From contig JBJDXR010000047.1 in assembly GCA_051866775.1 (NCBI GenBank), positions 124,001-188,000 on the forward strand: 64,000 bases of DNA, given 5' to 3'. This document shows positions 1-8,723 of this stretch, in pieces; positions within the stretch are counted from its first letter, which is position 1; the number at the start of each line of letters is the position of its first letter. The translations under genes were made by a program, and so were the position numbers. The notes under the pieces were generated by a model. It had not been told where the DNA came from, ran no database searches, and worked only from the letters and a program-made list of their open reading frames with translations. The DNA is from RUG626 sp051866775 (GTDB taxonomy: Bacteria; Bacillota; Clostridia; Oscillospirales; Oscillospiraceae).

Positions 1-1185
1 GTCGCGGGCGTTTTCGTCCCAATAGTGATGGCTATCGCCGTGGTTGCGGCGGCCATATGGCTCATAGCGGGCAAGGATATCTCCTTTGCGCTTACAATAT
101 TTACTTCTGTACTCGTCATAGCCTGCCCCTGCGCTCTGGGACTTGCCACTCCCACCGCCATCATGGTGGGGACGGGTCTCGGCGCGGCAAACGGCGTGCT
201 GATACGCAGCGGCGAGGCTCTTGAGACGGTAGGCAAGGTGGACACCGTCGTTTTTGACAAGACCGGCACCGTCACCGAGGGCAAGCCCTCGGTCGTGGAC
301 ATCGCCCCGATCGACATATCCGACGATGAGCTTTTGAGGCTCGCGGCTTCTGCCGAGGCCATGAGCGACCATCCGCTGGCTCTGGCGGTGACGGAGCGCG
401 CGGAGGGCATGGAGCTTTTGAAGCTAGACGATTTTAAAAACCTCTCCGGCATGGGGATCGAGGCAGCGCTTCAGGACGGCCGGGCGCTTCTCGTGGGAAA
501 CCGCCGTCTTATGGACGAGCGTGGCGTTGACGTGTCGCCCCTCACGGCCAAGCTCTCCGAGATTGCAAAAAACGGCCACACCCCTGTTATAGTTGCGGTT
601 GACGGCCATATCAAGGGGCTTCTCGGCATAGCCGACACCGTGCGGCCATCAAGCGAAAAGGCGATCGAGCAGCTGCACAGTCTCGGTGTAAAAACCGTAC
701 TGCTCTCCGGTGACAGCCGCGAGGCAGCTGAGTATATCGGCTCCATGATACATGTGGACAAGGTCCTGGCACAGGTGCTGCCGGACGACAAGGCCTCGGT
801 TATCGAGGGGCTTCGCGCCGAGGGCACCGTCATGATGGTAGGCGACGGTATTAACGACGCCCCGGCCCTCGCCTCAGCCGACGTGGGCGCGGCAATGGGT
901 GCCGGCAGCGATATCGCCATCGAGGCGGGCGATATCGTCCTTATGCGCTCCGACCCCATGGACGCCTACCGGGCCATACACCTGGGTAAGCTCACCATGC
1001 GCACCATTAAACAGAACCTTTTCTGGGCTTTCTGCTACAACACCATCGGCATCCCAATCGCAGCAGGCATCTTGTATCCATTTAACGGGATCCTGCTCTC
1101 ACCTATGTTAGCTGGCTTTGCCATGTCGCTCAGCTCAGTTTGCGTCGTGACAAACGCTTTAAGATTAAGGAGGAAAAAACTATGA
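1..1185 (+). CDS. copA: Copper-exporting P-type ATPase CopA (5'-truncated by window edge)
   Basis: The reading frame is open from base 1, so the start and the N-terminal metal-binding and first membrane segments lie outside the window. Visible are the CPC metal-channel motif (IACPCALGLATP), the phosphorylation loop DKTGT, the nucleotide-binding-domain HP-type motif (SDHPLA) and the hinge GDGINDAPAL, followed by two C-terminal membrane helices. This order is that of P1B ATPases, and CPC is typical of Cu(I) pumps that use ATP to export copper across the cytoplasmic membrane. The stop codon overlaps the start of the CopZ-like chaperone gene (ATGA), so the two are translationally coupled. That partner supports copper over zinc or cadmium. 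Confidence 0.93.
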   Translation, partial: VAGVFVPIVMAIAVVAAAIWLIAGKDISFALTIFTSVLVIACPCALGLATPTAIMVGTGLGAANGVLIRSGEALETVGKVDTVVFDKTGTVTEGKPSVVDIAPIDISDDELLRLAASAEAMSDHPLALAVTERAEGMELLKLDDFKNLSGMGIEAALQDGRALLVGNRRLMDERGVDVSPLTAKLSEIAKNGHTPVIVAVDGHIKGLLGIADTVRPSSEKAIEQLHSLGVKTVLLSGDSREAAEYIGSMIHVDKVLAQVLPDDKASVIEGLRAEGTVMMVGDGINDAPALASADVGAAMGAGSDIAIEAGDIVLMRSDPMDAYRAIHLGKLTMRTIKQNLFWAFCYNTIGIPIAAGILYPFNGILLSPMLAGFAMSLSSVCVVTNALRLRRKKL

Positions 1186-1376
1186 CAGTATTAAATGTAC
1201 CCGATATGCACTGTGAGCACTGTGTCTCACGCATAACCAAGGTTTTGACTGACGCGGGACTTGATTTCTCGGTCTCACTGGAAAACAAAACCGTTACCAT
1301 CAACGGCTGTGAAAACTGCGTGGCCACAGCCAAGTCCGAGCTTGAGGATATCGGCTTTGACTCATCAGAGGCCTGA
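1182..1376 (+). CDS. copZ: CopZ-like copper chaperone (HMA domain)
   Basis: A 64-residue single HMA domain protein. The metal-binding loop is MHCEHC (MxCxxC) at residues 8-13, the standard site for one Cu(I) ion. A second Cys pair (CENC) lies near residue 46, which is less usual. The start is the ATG at 1182, preceded by AAGGAGG inside the end of copA, rather than an upstream in-frame GTG. It should hand copper to the CopA ATPase encoded just upstream. A strong terminator follows within 20 bases, closing the operon. Confidence 0.88.
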   Translation: MTVLNVPDMHCEHCVSRITKVLTDAGLDFSVSLENKTVTINGCENCVATAKSELEDIGFDSSEA

Positions 1377-1395
1377 CTTTTTTCAAAGAGTACAG

Positions 1396-1430
1396 CACAG
1401 CGCGGAGCATTACGCTCCGCGCTGTGTTTT
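1396..1430. terminator. Terminator after copAZ
   Basis: A perfect 13-bp stem (1396-1408 with 1414-1426) around a 5-base loop is followed by TTTT. It ends the copA-copZ transcript and lies tail-to-tail with the smr gene on the minus strand. Confidence 0.85.
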
Positions 1431-1434
1431 ATTC

Positions 1435-1683
1435 TTAATACAGCTCCCGAAGCACAAGATCCGTCTCCCCCGGATTAAGCCCCGCCTCGACTCTCAAAAC
1501 CTTTTGATCGTGCGAAAGCTCCTTTCTTACCATGTCCCGCAGCTCAGTACCTCCGTGGTAGCCGTGTATCACCCTTATCCTGTACACGTCGCGGCCGGCG
1601 CGCTTTATGCGCGACTCCAGAAACACCTTTGCCTGCCTGCGCGTCATGCCGTGGATATCAAGCTCAATTATGCCGGATGTCAC
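1435..1683 (-). CDS. Stand-alone Smr domain protein
   Basis: An 82-residue protein made almost entirely of a Smr (small MutS-related) domain: an LDIHGMT motif at about residues 7-13 and an RVIHGYHGGTELR motif at about 37-49. The HGxG segment is the family's nuclease/nucleic-acid-binding loop. In MutS2 this domain is the C-terminal endonuclease; here there is no MutS part. It lies 9 bases downstream of a radical SAM gene on the same strand, so the two are probably co-transcribed. Its substrate cannot be told from the sequence. Confidence 0.78.
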   Translation of the reverse strand: MTSGIIELDIHGMTRRQAKVFLESRIKRAGRDVYRIRVIHGYHGGTELRDMVRKELSHDQKVLRVEAGLNPGETDLVLRELY

Positions 1684-1692
1684 TTTCTCACC

Positions 1693-2310
1693 TCAATCGC
1701 TGATGTATTGTCTGACTCTGAGCCTTGCGCCCAGCGACTGGGCAATCTCCCTGCAGCGCTCGATATCCTTCTCCGTCTTGTCCTTATCAACGACGGTCAT
1801 AACCACATTCGGCACGAACTCAGACGCCCGCTTTGTGAAGTCCAGCATAGCCTCCCAGCCGAGAGAGCCGTCCCTGGGACGGGTGACCTCAATATACTCC
1901 TCAGCTGTTGAGCCGTTTAAGGATATGGAAAGTGTGTCGATCCTTCCGGCAAGCTCCGGCGTAACGTCACGCCCGGAAATAAGGTTCCCGTGTCCGTTGG
2001 TGTTTATCCTGACCGGCGGCAGGTTCTTCACCGCCTTTTTAAGCTCATCCACCAGCCACAGGATATCGTCTATCCTAAACATCGGCTCACCGAACCCGCA
2101 GAAAACTATCTCCCGGTAAGCCCCAAGCTCCCGGGACAGAAGATCCTCCAGCGCCTCCTGACGGCTAGGCTCACGCTCGAGCCACAGGTCATCGGCATAT
2201 ATGCTGCCCTTGTGCCCGTTATACCTCAGGCAGAAAACGCAGGCGCAGTCGCATCTGTTTGTAAGGTTAACGTACAGCGCACCGCCGTACTCATAAGATA
2301 TCGTCATCAT
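1693..2310 (-). CDS. Radical SAM protein, TatD-associated type
   Basis: About 205 residues. An N-terminal YGGALYVNLTNRC segment leads into a CxxxCxxC cluster motif (C-DCA-C-VF-C) that ligates a 4Fe-4S cluster, followed by CGFGEP, the GGE-like SAM-binding motif. This N-terminus closely resembles the small radical SAM family usually encoded beside TatD nucleases. No tatD lies in this window. The start chosen is the ATG at 2310, with GGAGG at 2322-2326 about 11 bases upstream; a longer in-frame ATG at 2328 would place the ribosome site inside the gene. It is probably co-transcribed with the Smr gene. The reaction is unknown. Confidence 0.75.
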   Translation of the reverse strand: MMTISYEYGGALYVNLTNRCDCACVFCLRYNGHKGSIYADDLWLEREPSRQEALEDLLSRELGAYREIVFCGFGEPMFRIDDILWLVDELKKAVKNLPPVRINTNGHGNLISGRDVTPELAGRIDTLSISLNGSTAEEYIEVTRPRDGSLGWEAMLDFTKRASEFVPNVVMTVVDKDKTEKDIERCREIAQSLGARLRVRQYISD

Positions 2311-2469
2311 AATAAAAGCTTCCTCCATGGTGGGTTAAAGGGATTATACAGCACTGTTTGAAAAAAGTAAACGCCGTATTTTTAAAGTTTTTCCGGCAAA
2401 CGGCCTATTGTAAAGGGAATCTTAATGTGATATCATTTTTTGGTCATCAACTTTAAAAGGACCTGTAAA

Positions 2470-3363
2470 ATGAATGATAAAAGTCAAAGCCGCCTTGGGC
2501 GGATAGCCTTATTTTCGGCAACGCTGATCTGGGGGACCTCCTTTGTTGTGCTGAAAAGCACACTTGATTCCGTACCGGTTCTAACCATCTTAGCCATACG
2601 CTTTCTGGGAGCGGCGCTCATCATGCTGGCATCCTCCCTCCGGGAGCTTAAAAAGCTGGATTTCTCCACTCTAAAAAGCGGCATGCTCATGGGCGTGCTG
2701 CTGTTTCTTGCATATATATTTCAGACCTACGGTCTTTCCCTTACAACTCCGGGTAAAAACGCCTTTTTGACATCCGTCTACTGCGTGATCGTCCCATTCC
2801 TTTACTGGCTTATCCGCCATCGCCGCCCGGACGGGTTCAATATAGCCGCCGCTGTTATATGTATAGCCGGAGTAGGGCTTGTATCCCTTGACGGTGGGAT
2901 GTCTGTGAGCCTCGGCGACGGTCTGACCCTTGTCTGCGGCGTCATCTTCGCCTTTCACATCATCGCCACGGACGCGGGGACGGAAAAGCACAGCGTGCTG
3001 CTGCTGTCCATGCTGCAGATGGCCGTTGCAGGGATCCTCGCCGCAGTCTGTGCAGTTATTTTCGAGCCTATGCCTCCCGCGATTCCATCAGAGGCTATAC
3101 TGCCAATTATATACCTTTGCGTAATGTGTACGGCCGCCAGCTTTTTTCTCCAGACCTTTGGTCAAAAGCGCACCTCCCCCTCCTCCGCCGCCGTCATAAT
3201 GACCTTTGAATCCGTTTTTGGGACGCTTCTCTCTATCTGCACAGGCGCGGAGGACATGTCCTTCCGGCTCATATCCGGCTTCATCCTGATATTTGCGGCG
3301 GTCATCATCTCCGAGACTAAGCTGAGTTTCCTTCGAGGGCGTCCCGCCGCCGACTTAAAATAA
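2470..3363 (+). CDS. DMT superfamily transporter (EamA type)
   Basis: About 297 residues with ten hydrophobic segments arranged as two EamA repeats. The first begins FSATLIWGTSFVVLKSTL, the classical start of the family. The second repeat ends with TFESVFGTLLSI, also typical. Members export amino acids, metabolites or drugs by proton exchange; the substrate cannot be assigned. The start is the ATG at 2470 with AAAAGG upstream, preferred to an in-frame TTG at 2440. The gene is monocistronic and is followed by a strong terminator. Confidence 0.82.
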   Translation: MNDKSQSRLGRIALFSATLIWGTSFVVLKSTLDSVPVLTILAIRFLGAALIMLASSLRELKKLDFSTLKSGMLMGVLLFLAYIFQTYGLSLTTPGKNAFLTSVYCVIVPFLYWLIRHRRPDGFNIAAAVICIAGVGLVSLDGGMSVSLGDGLTLVCGVIFAFHIIATDAGTEKHSVLLLSMLQMAVAGILAAVCAVIFEPMPPAIPSEAILPIIYLCVMCTAASFFLQTFGQKRTSPSSAAVIMTFESVFGTLLSICTGAEDMSFRLISGFILIFAAVIISETKLSFLRGRPAADLK

Positions 3364-3383
3364 AGCCCTCAAAAGCCATCCTG

Positions 3384-3415
3384 ATCCGCGGTCATCACAG
3401 ACCGCGGATATTTTT
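3384..3415 (+). terminator. Terminator after the EamA gene
   Basis: A 10-bp perfect stem (3384-3393 with 3400-3409), a 6-base loop, then ATTTTT. Confidence 0.85.
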
Positions 3416-3457
3416 ATATACCTGTCAAGCAGCAAACCGTAAATATACATAATTTTT

Positions 3458-3487
3458 TTGACTTTTTCGTCCCTTTTTTTGTATACT
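3458..3487 (+). promoter_or_regulatory. Sigma-A-type promoter
   Basis: TTGACT (3458-3463) and TATACT (3482-3487) are separated by 18 bases. It lies 55 bases before the secreted-protein gene at 3543. Confidence 0.6.
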
Positions 3488-3542
3488 TTAGACGCAAAGA
3501 TATTTTTACCACAAAAAGCGTGAGAACGCGGGAGGTGTTTTT

Positions 3543-4517
3543 ATGAAACGGATAGCCGCAGTCCTTTTGCTCATACTCTTTTCCATATCCATCGCGGCGG
3601 CCGCGCGGGCTGACGAGGCGGTTTTTTCAGAGCCAGCGATCCACATAGTCACCGGCGCGCGCCTCAATGACTCTGAGGACAGTCTCAGTGAGCAATCCTA
3701 TACTGAACTGTGCGTTTTAGCAAGGCCGCTGGTAGTTGAAAACATGTGCTACCTAAAGATATCCGTCCAGGATACTTTAGCGGAATTTGGGAGCTTCGAG
3801 ACGCTGGATGAGGCGCTTCAGGCGGAAATTGAACTCCGCGGCGAAAATGCGGTCCTGGTATATTATGTCCTGGAAACAAACGAGGCCGCGGCCTACATAG
3901 GCAGCGCCCTGCCGGCTGTGAGCTTTGAAACGGAGGAGATCCAGCAGGCGCTGTGCGGCGATCAGGCCCTGCTTCTAAAATACCGCCTGCTGAACGTCTT
4001 AGAGGCTTTATACAAGCAAATACCCACGCGCAGGATAGTTGAATCGAGATTTACCGGAGAAGAGGATGAGCGCCTGAAGGCCTGCCTTGACGGCGTCCGC
4101 GAATATTTTGACGGACTTATAGAGGTCTATTATGTACCGTCGGCCGAGGTAACAGCTGCGGAGTGCCTGGAGCTGGCCAAACAGTCGCATACTCTTTATG
4201 CGGAAAATCGTATCTACATTGCCTACTATTACGAAACCGGGGAGGGGGCTGTCTATATAGGCAGCGAGACCGGAATAACCGGGGTAGATACTAAAGCGGT
4301 GGGGGCCGCCTTCAAGCCCGTGGAGGACGTGGCGGATTTTTCGGGCTTCCAGAGCGGAGTGGATGAGCTTGCAAGGGAGCTTGCAAGGGATGACTCCGCG
4401 GCTGTAGTGATCGCCGCCGTATCAGCGGCAGTTCTCATTGCCACTGCCGCCATATTTATTGCAGTGCGTCAAAAACGCAAAAGGGCATCAGCAGGTGAAG
4501 AAGACTCACAGCTATAA
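3543..4517 (+). CDS. Secreted, C-terminally membrane-anchored protein of unknown function
   Basis: 324 residues. A cleavable signal peptide (MKR start, hydrophobic core, cut near AARA-DE at about residues 23-24) leads an extracytoplasmic region, with one membrane helix at about residues 282-305 and a basic tail (RQKRKR). The outer part contains two related halves: a stretch with VYYVLETNEAAAYIG at about 112-126 and another with AYYYETGEGAVYIG at about 230-243. Each half pairs a tyrosine-rich strand with AxYIGS. The pattern recalls TPM-type domains, but the match is weak and I do not assign a function. A strong ribosome site (GGGAGGTG) precedes the ATG. It has its own promoter and terminator. 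Confidence 0.6.
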   Translation: MKRIAAVLLLILFSISIAAAARADEAVFSEPAIHIVTGARLNDSEDSLSEQSYTELCVLARPLVVENMCYLKISVQDTLAEFGSFETLDEALQAEIELRGENAVLVYYVLETNEAAAYIGSALPAVSFETEEIQQALCGDQALLLKYRLLNVLEALYKQIPTRRIVESRFTGEEDERLKACLDGVREYFDGLIEVYYVPSAEVTAAECLELAKQSHTLYAENRIYIAYYYETGEGAVYIGSETGITGVDTKAVGAAFKPVEDVADFSGFQSGVDELARELARDDSAAVVIAAVSAAVLIATAAIFIAVRQKRKRASAGEEDSQL

Positions 4518-4537
4518 AAATTTGTGAAGTGATCAGG

Positions 4538-4573
4538 ACTTCCGGCAGCTTCTACATACTGCCGGAAGTTTTA
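4538..4573 (+). terminator. Terminator after the secreted protein gene
   Basis: An 11-bp stem (4538-4548 with 4559-4569) around a 10-base loop, followed by TTTTAA. Confidence 0.8.
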
Positions 4574-4602
4574 ATATGTCCAGTTAAAAAGACCTTGACC
4601 CG

Positions 4603-4637
4603 CCGGGCAGCCGCATTTGGCCGCCCGGTTTTCTTTT
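4603..4637 (+). terminator. Second terminator-like hairpin upstream of feoA
   Basis: CCGGGC pairs with GCCCGG (4603-4608 with 4623-4628); inner pairing GCC/GGC is interrupted by single bases. TTTTCTTTTT follows. It could be a back-up terminator for the preceding gene. It could also be an attenuator in a feoA leader, because no clear feoA promoter was found between it and the gene. Confidence 0.5.
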
Positions 4638-4721
4638 TCCTGTAACCTCCCGGGTACACTCCACATAATTTGTTATAGCGGGAAACAAAGGAAACCTCCC
4701 GCGAAAGGAGAACCTTCATAT

Positions 4722-4955
4722 ATGTGCTCAAACCTTCTCTCCATACCGGAGGGAGCCTGCGCCGAGGTGCGCTCCATGGAGCTTACCGGCACCACCCGCC
4801 GGAGGCTGCTGGACCTCGGCTTCACACCCGGCGCAAGGGTGACCTGCCTTTTTGCCGCCCCCTCGGGAAATCCCCGTGCCTATATGGTGCGCGGCTCAAT
4901 AATCGCTCTCAGGAGCAGCGACGCCGCAGGCATCGCCGCAGTGCCTATAAATTAG
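4722..4955 (+). CDS. feoA: FeoA family ferrous iron transport protein
   Basis: A 77-residue SH3-like FeoA domain. The core motif RRRLLDLGFTPGARV (about residues 25-39) and a C-terminal strand GSIIALRSSDA fit the family. FeoA is a small cytoplasmic protein that regulates or stabilises the FeoB channel. The start is the ATG at 4722, with AAAGGAG 11 bases upstream. Only 15 bases separate it from feoB, so they are one operon. Confidence 0.88.
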   Translation: MCSNLLSIPEGACAEVRSMELTGTTRRRLLDLGFTPGARVTCLFAAPSGNPRAYMVRGSIIALRSSDAAGIAAVPIN

Positions 4956-4970
4956 CCAAGGAGGTATAAA

Positions 4971-7115
4971 ATGGGACTTACATCGGCCTCTACCGGAAAA
5001 AACGCCGCCGACATCGGAGCATACTCCCGTCCGCCCGGTATAACCCGGACAGCCGCTCTCGCCGGCAATCCGAACGTGGGAAAAAGCACGGTGTTCAACG
5101 GCCTTACAGGGCTTCACCAGCACACGGGCAACTGGTCCGGAAAGACCGTATCCACCGCCAGTGGTACATATAAATATAAAGGCGGGGAATATCAGCTTAT
5201 CGATATTCCCGGCGCGTATTCGCTTCTGGCCATGTCCGCCGAGGAGGAGGCGGCAAGGGATTTTATCTGCTTCGGCGGGGCCGATGTAACAGTCGTCGTC
5301 TGCGACGCCACATGCCTTGAGCGGAATCTTAACTTAGTGCTTCAGATACTGGAGATAACCCCCCGGGTAATTGTAACGGTGAATCTGTTGGATGAGGCCG
5401 CCCGCCGGGGAATTGAGATAGACCTTGGCGCCCTTTCGGAGCTTCTGGGGGTACCTGTCGTCGGCACGAACGCCCGCCGGGGAAAGGGCTTTTCCAAGCT
5501 CCGCGAGGAGATACGCACATTCCCCGACTCCCCGCCTCACACCTTCCGCATACATTACAGCGATGAGCTTGAGCAGGCCGTCGCACCGCTTGAGATGCGC
5601 CTCTGGAATCTTTTAGGCGGTCGTCTTTCTGAGCGCTGGACGGCGCTGCGCCTTCTTGAGGGCGACCAGCACCTTATGTCATCTCTGGATAGCTTCCTCG
5701 GTTTCTCCCTGGCGGCTCACCCGGATATAGAACCGTATCTTCAGGAGGCCCGTGAACGCCTTAAAAGCGCCGGCATCGACGGCTCCGCCCTCAGGGATGA
5801 CATCGTCTCCTCTATCTATAAGAGCGCCGAGTCTATCTGCTCAAAGGCTATGCTGCATAAAAACGGTGAATATGACAGCCGCCAGCTTAAAATAGACCGC
5901 CTGCTCACGCGGCGTCTGACCGGCCTTCCCGTTATGCTGGCGGTTCTGGCGCTCATCTTCTTCATAACCATAAAGGGCGCAAACCTGCCCTCCGACCTGT
6001 TATACGCCGCTCTCCAAAGCCTCGGCGGGGTGATGAGCCGCGGGCTTCTATCAATAGGCGCTCCGGCGTGGCTTCACGACGCGCTGATCTATGGTGTCTG
6101 GAGAGTCCTGAGCTGGGTCACCTCTGTCATGCTCCCGCCCATGGCCATCTTCTTTCCCATGTTTACGCTGCTTGAGGATCTGGGCTATCTTCCGCGGGTG
6201 GCCTTCAATCTAGACGACCGTTTCCGCCGCGCCGGAGCCTGCGGCAAGCAAAGCCTGACCATGTGCATGGGCTTTGGATGCAATGCCGCGGGGGTGGTGG
6301 GCTGCCGGATAATCGATTCGCCCCGGGAGCGCCTTATCGCAATACTGACCAATAGCCTTGTACCCTGTAACGGCCGCTTTCCAATACTTATCTCCCTAAT
6401 AACGATGTTCCTTGTCGGTGTGGGCGCGGGACTGTTGGGATCTGCGCTGGCCGCGCTGCTTCTCACTCTTTTCATAGTTCTCAGTGTCGCAGCGACGCTT
6501 TTTGTATCCCGTATACTGAGCCGAACACTTCTAAAGGGCGTCCCCTCCTCTCTGACGCTGGAGATGCCCCCGTTCAGAAAGCCCAAGATCGGTGAGGTGA
6601 TCGTGCGCTCGCTGCTTGACAGGACCCTGTTTGTTCTCGGCAGGGCCGCTGCCGTGGCGGCTCCGGCAGGGCTTATAATATGGCTCACCGCAAATGTGTC
6701 AATAGACGGCCGCTCTATACTTCAAATCTGCACGGACTTTCTCGACCCGCTCGGCAGGATGCTTGGTATGGACGGGGTCATTCTCATCGCCTTCATCCTT
6801 GGTTTTCCCGCAAACGAGACGGTAATCCCAATAATAATCATGGCCTATTCCCAGTTGGGTACCATCACAGGCTATTCAAACCTTGAAAGCCTGAAGGCCC
6901 TTCTTGTGGATAACGGCTGGACAGTCACCACCGCCTTGTGTATGATGCTCTTCACCCTTTTTCACTGGCCCTGCTCCACAACGGTCATGACCATAAAAAA
7001 GGAGACGGGCAGCCTCAAGTGGACAGCGGCGGCACTTCTTATTCCCACCATATGCGGTATCATTGCCTGCCTTATACTCTCCTCCTTGTCGCGTTTAGCG
7101 GGTCATTTGTTATAA
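4971..7115 (+). CDS. feoB: Ferrous iron transporter FeoB
   Basis: 714 residues. The N-terminal G domain has G1 GNPNVGKST (about 32-40), G3 DIPG and G4 NLLD, followed by a helical GDI-like spacer. From about residue 310 there are multiple membrane helices with the conserved GFGCNAAGV and LVPCNGRFP segments that line the pore in this family. It imports Fe(II) across the cytoplasmic membrane. An unusual N-terminal extension of about 25 residues precedes the G domain. The start has AAGGAGGT nearby and is probably correct. No FeoC gene follows. Iron here can feed rubredoxin, ferredoxins and AsrABC encoded in the same window. Confidence 0.95.
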   Translation: MGLTSASTGKNAADIGAYSRPPGITRTAALAGNPNVGKSTVFNGLTGLHQHTGNWSGKTVSTASGTYKYKGGEYQLIDIPGAYSLLAMSAEEEAARDFICFGGADVTVVVCDATCLERNLNLVLQILEITPRVIVTVNLLDEAARRGIEIDLGALSELLGVPVVGTNARRGKGFSKLREEIRTFPDSPPHTFRIHYSDELEQAVAPLEMRLWNLLGGRLSERWTALRLLEGDQHLMSSLDSFLGFSLAAHPDIEPYLQEARERLKSAGIDGSALRDDIVSSIYKSAESICSKAMLHKNGEYDSRQLKIDRLLTRRLTGLPVMLAVLALIFFITIKGANLPSDLLYAALQSLGGVMSRGLLSIGAPAWLHDALIYGVWRVLSWVTSVMLPPMAIFFPMFTLLEDLGYLPRVAFNLDDRFRRAGACGKQSLTMCMGFGCNAAGVVGCRIIDSPRERLIAILTNSLVPCNGRFPILISLITMFLVGVGAGLLGSALAALLLTLFIVLSVAATLFVSRILSRTLLKGVPSSLTLEMPPFRKPKIGEVIVRSLLDRTLFVLGRAAAVAAPAGLIIWLTANVSIDGRSILQICTDFLDPLGRMLGMDGVILIAFILGFPANETVIPIIIMAYSQLGTITGYSNLESLKALLVDNGWTVTTALCMMLFTLFHWPCSTTVMTIKKETGSLKWTAAALLIPTICGIIACLILSSLSRLAGHLL

Positions 7116-7199
7116 AATTAATCTCCTTTCATCTTGAAACCTCTTTCGCCTTGCCTTATAATATCGGCGGCTTCACATATGATATCCGGAGGTTTTCTA

Positions 7200-8060
7200 A
7201 TGGAAAAGAGCAAACTGAAGAAAAAGCTTCTGTGGTTTTTAATTCTTAACGCCGGCCTAATCTTCACCGCCGCGGGCATAAGTCTTTTTAAGACTCCAAA
7301 CCATTTTGCCATCGGCGGAACCAGCGGCCTTGCCATAATCCTCTCAGACCTGTTCCCAAAGCTCAACGTCAGCGGAGCCATGATGCTCATAAACCTGGCA
7401 CTTCTTGTCATAGGTTTTATCTTCCTCGGGAAGAGCTTCGGTGCGGCTACCGTCTATGCCTCCATTGCGCTGTCTCTGTATGTGGCGCTTTTTGAAAAGC
7501 TCGTTCCCCTTGAGTCTCCGATGACCGGCGACACGCTTCTTGAGCTTATCTGGGCGGTCATACTGCCCGCGGTCGGCTCGGCGCTGGTATTTAACATCGG
7601 TGCCTCCACCGGCGGCACCGATATCGTGGCTATGATACTCTCAAAGCATACCTCGCTGGAAATCGGCAAGGCGCTTCTGGTTTCCGATTTTCTGATAACC
7701 GCATCGACCTTTTTCCTGTTCGACGTGCGCACGGGGCTGTACTGCGTGCTGGGCCTTCTAATGAAGACCTTCCTTGTGGACATAGTCATCGACGGTATAA
7801 ACTCCAGAAAGCACGTCACCGTAATATCCGTTAAACCCGATGAGATAAAGCTCTTCATACTTAATAAGCTCCACCGGGGCGCTACCCTGAGTACCGCCGA
7901 GGGAGCCTTCTCCCATAAGAAGGAGCAGGTCATAACCACCGTCTTGACACGCCGTCAGGCCGTCCTCCTGCGAAATTACATACGCAGTATAGACCGCAAC
8001 GCCTTCATAACCATCGTGAACTCCTCGGAGATAATCGGCAAGGGATTTCGGGAGATATAA
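7200..8060 (+). CDS. YitT family membrane protein
   Basis: 286 residues: about five to six membrane helices (YitT/DUF161 region, to about residue 200) and a cytoplasmic C-terminal DUF2179 domain (about 205-280, ISVKPDEIKLFILNKLHRGATL). The motif ISLFKTPNHFAIGGTSGLA near the N-terminus is characteristic. Function in the family is poorly known. The start is ATG 7200 after CCGGAGGT; an upstream in-frame ATG at 7134 lacks a site. The gap to feoB is 84 bases, so it may be read through from the iron operon. Confidence 0.85.
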   Translation: MEKSKLKKKLLWFLILNAGLIFTAAGISLFKTPNHFAIGGTSGLAIILSDLFPKLNVSGAMMLINLALLVIGFIFLGKSFGAATVYASIALSLYVALFEKLVPLESPMTGDTLLELIWAVILPAVGSALVFNIGASTGGTDIVAMILSKHTSLEIGKALLVSDFLITASTFFLFDVRTGLYCVLGLLMKTFLVDIVIDGINSRKHVTVISVKPDEIKLFILNKLHRGATLSTAEGAFSHKKEQVITTVLTRRQAVLLRNYIRSIDRNAFITIVNSSEIIGKGFREI

Positions 8061-8067
8061 AATAGCT

Positions 8068-8100
8068 AAAACCAGCTGCATAACCGCAGCTGGTTTTTTT
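8068..8100. terminator. Terminator between yitT and the acetyltransferase gene
   Basis: A stem AAACCAGCTGC / GCAGCTGGTTT (about 8068-8079 with 8086-8096), followed by a T-run. The stop codon of the converging minus-strand gene lies at its edge, so it may serve both directions. Confidence 0.8.
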
Positions 8101-8657
8101 CACAGCTTTTTTACATATCTCAAATCCACACACACCGTGTGGTGGGGAAACGGGATGTTTGCAGAGGTGCCGTCCCACTCAAAACCGTGGGCGGCATAGA
8201 ACCTGCGCGACTTTTCATTTTCCCGCAGCACAAAAACGAACGCATTCTTATAGCCCTCCGCCTTTAGCCTGCGCAGGGCCTCCTCAAAGAGCATACCGCC
8301 ATAGCCCTTTCCGCGCTCTTCCGGATGCGTGTAAAAGGAGGCTATCTCCCCCCAGTCGGCGTAATCCCGGTTATCAAAGGTACAGATATCGCCGGGGTTG
8401 TAATTTGCCTCTCTGGCACGGCAGTAGTTTATACACGAGACAGGCCTGTCCCCCCTGTACAGGAGCAGTCCCCGGCAGGCGCCGGTCTCAAAATTCCTTC
8501 TAAACACGGGAACCCAGCGTCCATCCGTTATCTCACGGGCCATGTAATCCTCCGGCAGGGCGTCCCGGTAGGTGTCCCGCCAGCCCAGTGCGTGTATAAG
8601 CGACATGGCCTCAAAGTGCGCCTCCTTACAGGCGTCAACAAAATGCAGATCTTCCAT
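8100..8657 (-). CDS. GNAT family N-acetyltransferase
   Basis: About 185 residues with the GNAT acetyl-CoA-binding motif A (FYTHPEERGKGYGGMLFEEAL; R-G-x-G-x-G loop) at about residues 114-134, and motif B (ENEKSRRFYAAHGFEWDGT), including the conserved Tyr. It transfers an acetyl group from acetyl-CoA to an unknown amine. The start is the ATG at 8657 (MEDLHF) with AAAGGA eight bases upstream; the longer TTG start overlaps that site. Confidence 0.83.
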   Translation of the reverse strand: MEDLHFVDACKEAHFEAMSLIHALGWRDTYRDALPEDYMAREITDGRWVPVFRRNFETGACRGLLLYRGDRPVSCINYCRAREANYNPGDICTFDNRDYADWGEIASFYTHPEERGKGYGGMLFEEALRRLKAEGYKNAFVFVLRENEKSRRFYAAHGFEWDGTSANIPFPHHTVCVDLRYVKKL

Positions 8658-8673
8658 CTTCACAATCCTTTGC

Positions 8674-8706
8674 AAAAAAGCGCGCCTCGTTTAATACGAG
8701 GCGCGC
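8674..8706 (-). terminator. Terminator of the esterase gene
   Basis: An 11-bp stem (8680-8690 with 8696-8706) followed by TTTTTT when read on the minus strand. It ends the gene at 8724-10499. Confidence 0.85.
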
Positions 8707-8723
8707 CGTTTATCAGCTTTCTA

